Made by a program: the position numbers and the translations under genes. Shown one piece after another: positions 58,281 to 64,000 of a DNA stretch of 64,000 nt; within the stretch, counting starts at the first letter, position 1, and each line of letters begins with the position of its first letter. Under the pieces are notes generated by a model. The model was not told the origin of the DNA, made no database searches, and worked only from the letters and a program-made list of their open reading frames with translations. This stretch comes from Pseudomonas sp. B6002 (GTDB lineage: Bacteria; Pseudomonadota; Gammaproteobacteria; Pseudomonadales; Pseudomonadaceae): contig NZ_JACAOY010000025.1 in assembly GCF_013385985.1 (NCBI RefSeq), forward strand, positions 139,803-203,802, written 5' to 3'.

Positions 58281-59088
58281 TTACCTCGATACTTCGCCGT
58301 GGTGGTGCATCATCTGGCGTTGTGGGGTCGTCAAACGCCGTGTGTGCGCTCAACCTCGCCACATCCTGCCGCGAATCATGGATCTTCAACAGCAATGCTT
58401 CATCAGGTCGCAATTGCGGGTAGTAATACCAACGATGTGCCGGGTTGGCCTTGACTGAAAACGTCTCGCCGACCTTGTCGCGATACACCAGGTCACTGGG
58501 CAGCAGGTCACTCGCCGCCATGCTGCGTGCGTCGCACAACGCCAGTGGGGTGCTCAAAACCGGCGCTCCGATCGGTCGCCATACATTAATAATCGCAAAC
58601 CGCTTGAGCAGCCGCTGCTGCGCTTCATCGCTGGGCAGGTGGTCATGCACTCGGCGAACGGCCGAGCGTTCGGTCTGGTCGTTGTGCACGTACCGCACGG
58701 GTTCGCGCAGCCCGCGTGCTTCTCGACCTGGGTTATCCACGCGAATCGTATGATCGAAAATCACCACCTTCACGGCACCCGTCTGCTGCTTGAGCAGCGC
58801 TTCGGTTTCCGGGTAGTACAGCAGGCGCACTTGCTCATCATCTTCCAGGTTGGCGACGGCGCTGGTGTGATCAACTTTCTCGAAGCCGTTGCGATTGATA
58901 TTGGCCGGTTCATCCAACAGCCGCGCGTTATGGATAGTCACCTGGGTGGGGTCAAGCACACCGCTGCGTTGGGCGACGCCTTCGGGCGGCGGGTAGGTGT
59001 AGTTCACCGGACGTTCTCCGGTGTCCAGCAGGTAATTGAGCACGCCGCGCACCGAGGCGGGGGCGAGCTGAGTCTGATGGGTGCCCAT
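58255..59088 (-). CDS. CmcJ/NvfI-family oxidoreductase
   Basis: 277 residues similar to CmcJ/NvfI and GA4-desaturase-type proteins, non-haem iron oxygenases or desaturases of secondary metabolism. Features: VNYTYPPPEGVAQRSG, VVIFDHTIRVDNPGREARGL, REPVRYVHNDQTERSAVRRV (probable His/Asp metal site), NVWRPIGAPVLSTPLALCDA and RWYYYPQLRPDEALLLKI. The start has GGAGGTGG upstream. A deleted SDR lies just upstream in the same direction. Confidence 0.8.
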   Translation of the reverse strand: MGTHQTQLAPASVRGVLNYLLDTGERPVNYTYPPPEGVAQRSGVLDPTQVTIHNARLLDEPANINRNGFEKVDHTSAVANLEDDEQVRLLYYPETEALLKQQTGAVKVVIFDHTIRVDNPGREARGLREPVRYVHNDQTERSAVRRVHDHLPSDEAQQRLLKRFAIINVWRPIGAPVLSTPLALCDARSMAASDLLPSDLVYRDKVGETFSVKANPAHRWYYYPQLRPDEALLLKIHDSRQDVARLSAHTAFDDPTTPDDAPPRRSIEVRALVFFDA

Positions 59089-59105
59089 AAAACCACCTCC
59101 AGAGG

Positions 59106-59410
59106 TCAGAACGGTTCCTTGAATGGCCGCAGGTCCAGCTCCTGGGTCCAGGCGCTGCGCGGTTGGGTATGCAGGTACCAATAGGCGTCGGCGATATCAT
59201 CGAGCTTCAATGCGCCGTCTTCACCCAGCGTGGTCAGGTACTCGGGCGCGCGGCTTTTTATGCGGTCGCCGTCGATGGACCCATCGATGACCACATGGGC
59301 GACATGTACATTTTTAGGGCCGAACTCCCTGGCGAAGGACTGCGCCACCGAACGCAACCCAGCCCAACCACCGCGCCGACCCCGGCGATCCACACCACTG
59401 ATTCCGCCAT
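59106..59410 (-). pseudogene. short-chain dehydrogenase with internal deletion
   Basis: The ATG with AAGG upstream opens MAESVVWIAGVGAVVGLG, a clear SDR cofactor motif. The reading then meets, out of frame, an SDR C-terminus (GLRSVAQSFAREFGPKNVHV, HVVIDGSIDGDRIKS, IADAYWYLHTQPRSAWTQEL). About 140-150 codons including the Ser-Tyr-Lys active site are missing, and the shift leads to an early stop. The junction is near 59365. Loss of function is certain for this copy. Confidence 0.85.
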
Positions 59411-59673
59411 CAACCTTCGCTCCCATGAAGTCCGTGGCTATCAATCTACCGATCCAGCCCCGCCAGGAATAAGAATATCGACAGCTAAGGATATGCCCTC
59501 ACGCTGTTACTTCCGCCCACCGGTGGGGCGTTTTCTGAGCCATTTGGTAGCAGATTCCTACGTCTGCATTCCTGCCAATCCGCTGCGTATCTCATCTATT
59601 CCATCCAAATCAACCACTTGCCTCACCACCCACCCAATTGGTACGCATCCTGCTTTTTTGCATTCATGGATAA

Positions 59674-59683
59674 TTGGATACAA
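59674..59683. promoter_or_regulatory. possible GntR operator
   Basis: TTGGATACAA is of the TTG-N4-CAA type and is followed by a second ATACAAAA. It lies 20 bp before the GntR start codon. Weak evidence. Confidence 0.3.
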
Positions 59684-59703
59684 AAATACAAAAGGTGCTG
59701 CCG

Positions 59704-60372
59704 ATGCAATTTGCCCCCGCTTACGTTGACCGCCAGCCCCTTACCGCCGAGGAGGAGGCCTACAACTTCCTGCTTGATGCCATTTGCAGTGGCCGCTACC
59801 GCAAGGGCGACCGGCTGATTGCCGAAGACATCGCCAGTGAAATCGGCATGAGCCGCATGCCGGTGCGCGAAGCCTTTCGCCGCCTGGATGCCCAGGGTCT
59901 GGTCACCCTGAGGCCCAACCGCGGCGCCGTCGTCAGCGGCCTGGATATCGACGAGTTGCACGAAGTCTTCGAGATGCGCAGCGCCCTCGAGGGCCTGGCA
60001 GTACGTGTGGCCGTCAGCCGGATCGGCGAGCGCCAATTGGCCGCACTGGGACGCATGCTCGACGAGATGGACGATTACCGCGACGAAAGCGCCGCCTGGG
60101 TCGGCCGCCACCGTGCTTTCCACGAATACCTGTGCAGCCTCAGCGGCCGCCCGCGCTTGGTGAAGCAGATCTCGGCGCTGTACTCGCTGGTGGAAGCGCC
60201 CATGCGCCTGTGGCTGCAACACGGTGACAAACCCCTCAGCGCCCGCGAAGAACACGCGGTGATCCTTGATGCGATTCGCGCCGGTGACGCCGCTCGCGCC
60301 GAAGCCGTGGTGCGCGAACACATCGAAGGCACCGTGCCGGCGCTGATCCAGTTTTTGCAGTCGGAAAAATAA
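59704..60372 (+). CDS. GntR-family regulator, FadR/FCD type
   Basis: 222 residues. N-terminal wHTH (GDRLIAEDIASEIGMSRMPV, REAFRRLDAQGLVTLRPNRG) and an all-helical FCD ligand domain (MRSALEGLAVRVAVSRIG, HRAFHEYLCSLSGRP with metal-binding-type His, AREEHAVILDAIRAGDAARA). The ATG after AAGGTG is used; a TTG 30 bp earlier overlaps the operator-like site. It precedes the ABC operon in the same direction and is the obvious candidate regulator. Confidence 0.9.
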   Translation: MQFAPAYVDRQPLTAEEEAYNFLLDAICSGRYRKGDRLIAEDIASEIGMSRMPVREAFRRLDAQGLVTLRPNRGAVVSGLDIDELHEVFEMRSALEGLAVRVAVSRIGERQLAALGRMLDEMDDYRDESAAWVGRHRAFHEYLCSLSGRPRLVKQISALYSLVEAPMRLWLQHGDKPLSAREEHAVILDAIRAGDAARAEAVVREHIEGTVPALIQFLQSEK

Positions 60373-60449
60373 TCAGAGGTGGGCCCAAGCCCACCCGTGT
60401 TTTGACTTTGAGTCCTGCCCCGTTAACCAACGAACTGGAGTGTCTGGTC

Positions 60450-61256
60450 ATGCATAAACGCCGCGCCTTGCTGGTGGCTGTCTCCCTCGGCCTCTGTACC
60501 CAATGGGCCTCTGCTGCGCCCCAGGTGCCGGAGCGCTTGAAGAACGCCGACAAACTCGTCTACTGCTCGGGGATGGATTCACCGCCCCTCGTGTCCTTCG
60601 ATGAAGCGCAGAAACCGAGGGGACTTACCGTTGACCTGGGCCTGGAAATCGCCAAGCGCCTGGGCGACAAACAGGTGCAGTGGCGGGTGATTCCATTCTC
60701 CGGCCTGGTGCCAGCCTTGCTCGCCCAGCAGTGCGACATGATCGTCGACCAGCTATTCGACAAGCCCGAACGGCGCCAGGTGATCGACATCGTCAACTAC
60801 ATGTACTCCAGCCAGTCGGTGGTGGTGCCCAAGGGCAACCCCAAAGGCATCAAGTCGCTGGATGACCTGTCCGGGCACAAGGTCGCGGTGCTCAACGGCT
60901 CCACCATCAAGACCCTGCTCGACGCGCAAAACGACACCCTCACTAAGGCCGGCAAGCCGCCGATGAAGCTGGTGGTCTACAACACCGACACCGATGCCTT
61001 CCAGGCCCTGCGCATCAGCCAGGTCGACGCCTACGGCACCACCGTAGAAACCGCCGGTTACTACGCCGCCATGGCCCCCGACCTGTTCCAGGAAGGCGTA
61101 CCCGCCTTCAGCCGCATCCTCACGGGCCTGGGCATGCGCAAGGACGATCCGCAACTCACTGCCGCCGTGCAGCAGGTGATCAGCGACATGCGCAGCGACG
61201 GCAGCTACGTGGCGTTGCTCAATAAATGGCATGTTAGCAGCGACACTCTCGACTGA
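60450..61256 (+). CDS. ABC transporter, amino-acid-type binding protein
   Basis: 268 residues with signal peptide (LLVAVSLGLCTQWASA). SBP_bac_3 fold: GMDSPPLVSFDEAQKPRGLT, VDLGLEIAKRLGDKQVQWRV, QCDMIVDQLFDKPERRQVID and LNGSTIKTLLDAQ. Polar amino acid type. The ATG after GGAGTGTCTGGTC is used. Permease and ATPase follow. Confidence 0.9.
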   Translation: MHKRRALLVAVSLGLCTQWASAAPQVPERLKNADKLVYCSGMDSPPLVSFDEAQKPRGLTVDLGLEIAKRLGDKQVQWRVIPFSGLVPALLAQQCDMIVDQLFDKPERRQVIDIVNYMYSSQSVVVPKGNPKGIKSLDDLSGHKVAVLNGSTIKTLLDAQNDTLTKAGKPPMKLVVYNTDTDAFQALRISQVDAYGTTVETAGYYAAMAPDLFQEGVPAFSRILTGLGMRKDDPQLTAAVQQVISDMRSDGSYVALLNKWHVSSDTLD

Positions 61257-61267
61257 GGTTTCCAGCC

Positions 61268-62044
61268 ATGAACTTCAATTGGGATGTGTTCTGGCAGTAC
61301 CTGTTGCAGCCCAGCGGGGTGTACCTCACCGGGCTCTGGCTGACGTGCCTGATCGCGGTGTCGGCGATGCTGCTGGGCTGCGTGCTGGGCTTGGCGGCGG
61401 CGCTGTTGCGCCTGTCGAAGAACCCGCTGCTGCACCTGCCGGTACGCTTTTATGTGTGGTTGATGCGTGGCACGCCACTGCTGGTGCAGATCGTGTTCCT
61501 GTACACGGCGCTGGCGGCAGGCGGGATTTTTCGCTTTGAGGACATCGAGCTGTTCGGCCTGATCGTGCCGGGCAATATCCAGGCGGCCATCATCGCTCTG
61601 GGCCTCAATGAAGGCGCGTACATGGCCGAGATCATCCGCGCTGGCATCGGTGCCGTGGACAAGGGCCAGTACGAAGCCGGGCGCTCCCTGGGCATGGGCT
61701 TTGCCAAGTTGATGCGACGCATCGTGCTGCCCCAGGCGTTCCGCGTGATCGTGCCGCCCCTGGGCAACGAGTTCAACGTGATGCTCAAGAACACCACCCT
61801 GGTCAGCGTGATCGGCGTGCAGGAGTTGCTGCTCAGCACCCAGATGGTCACCTCGGCGACGTTCCGCGTGTTCGAGTTGTACCTGGTGGTCGCGATCTAC
61901 TTCTTGATGCTCACCACGCTCTGGGGCTTCTTCCAGCGTTGGCTGGAAGCGCGTTTCGGCCAGTCCGACCGACCTTCCGCACCGCCTCCCGCGTCCAGCC
62001 GCATGTTCGGGCGCAGCACCCTGAAACTGCTGAGAGGACGCTGA
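61268..62044 (+). CDS. ABC transporter, amino-acid-type permease
   Basis: 258 residues of the HisM/GltK group with about five membrane segments ([27 protein letters not shown]-like loop as [20 protein letters not shown]). The coupling loop [20 protein letters not shown] and [20 protein letters not shown] are typical. Only one permease is present, so it should work as a homodimer. Confidence 0.92.
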   Translation: MNFNWDVFWQYLLQPSGVYLTGLWLTCLIAVSAMLLGCVLGLAAALLRLSKNPLLHLPVRFYVWLMRGTPLLVQIVFLYTALAAGGIFRFEDIELFGLIVPGNIQAAIIALGLNEGAYMAEIIRAGIGAVDKGQYEAGRSLGMGFAKLMRRIVLPQAFRVIVPPLGNEFNVMLKNTTLVSVIGVQELLLSTQMVTSATFRVFELYLVVAIYFLMLTTLWGFFQRWLEARFGQSDRPSAPPPASSRMFGRSTLKLLRGR

Positions 62045-62046
62045 CC

Positions 62047-63938
<1,892 letters not shown>

Positions 63939-63955
63939 ATCGAAGAGTCCCTGCC

Positions 63956-64000
63956 ATGTTGAAATTTTCTGCTCACGAGTATCCCTATCCCTCCCAACGC
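63956..64000 (+). CDS. ggt: gamma-glutamyltransferase, first 15 codons
   Basis: MLKFSAHEYPYPSQR is the N-terminus I recall for cytoplasmic-type gamma-glutamyltransferases of pseudomonads (FAKRGMVATSQPLAAQ should follow outside the window). 17 bp after the PotF-like gene, so probably in the same operon. The gene is cut by the window end. Confidence 0.65.
   Translation, partial: MLKFSAHEYPYPSQR

Overview
The window is a piece of chromosome from a Pseudomonas of the P. fluorescens group. The gene order leuC-leuD-leuB-asd-fimV-truA-trpF-accD-folC-dedD-cvpA-purF-metZ and thrS-infC-rpmI-rplT-pheST-ihfA-merR-tRNA-Pro is the pseudomonad arrangement. A CsrA-family protein reads as RsmE, DUF1654 and DUF2790 genes are present, and REP doublets (arms such as GTGGGAGCTGGCTTGCC) lie between operons. 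No function was tested; every call comes from reading the DNA and translated proteins.

Layout. 1-18.7 kb: housekeeping metabolism on the + strand (leucine, aspartate family, FimV, TruA, TrpF, AccD, FolC, PurF, MetZ). 18.8-21 kb: tRNA-Val(TAC), two identical tRNA-Asp genes, an FAD amine oxidase and tRNA-Val(GAC). 21.4-30.6 kb: accessory metabolism. It holds an operon of APC permease, ROK kinase and SIS sugar-phosphate enzyme with a divergent ROK regulator, and a DUF969-DUF979-Pcp operon that probably handles pyroglutamate. 30.7-34.2 kb: a heavy-metal-type two-component system with a DUF2790 protein and a secreted alpha/beta hydrolase, the last two preceded by Cus/Cop-box-like dyads. 34.2-38.8 kb: HAD phosphatase, rsmE, an SOS-type DUF1654-endA operon with a good LexA box, and ansB with a sigma-54 promoter and AauR-like sites. 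39.2-46.3 kb: complete rbsBACRKD plus a secreted nucleoside hydrolase behind one palindromic operator. 46.4-48.4 kb: small proteins and a cold-shock protein. 48.7-56.2 kb: the translation block. 56.3-58.1 kb: a prophage remnant beside tRNA-Pro (SOS-cleavable repressor, three operators on a promoter, Com-like zinc finger). 58.1-64 kb: a CmcJ-like oxidase, a deleted SDR pseudogene, and a GntR-linked ABC uptake operon running into ggt.

How the parts work together. The rbs cluster can free ribose from nucleosides in the periplasm, import it and phosphorylate it. ansB, the DUF969/979-Pcp set, the ABC operon and ggt all serve uptake or breakdown of amino acids, amides or gamma-glutamyl compounds. 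The APC-ROK-SIS operon has the permease/kinase/deglycase logic of fructosamine (Amadori compound) systems but with a different kinase family. The most interesting regulatory signals are a tRNA-Thr anticodon-arm mimic in front of thrS, the AauR/sigma-54 layout of ansB, the LexA box of the DUF1654-endA pair, the dyads near copRS, and a hairpin that holds the com Shine-Dalgarno in its loop.
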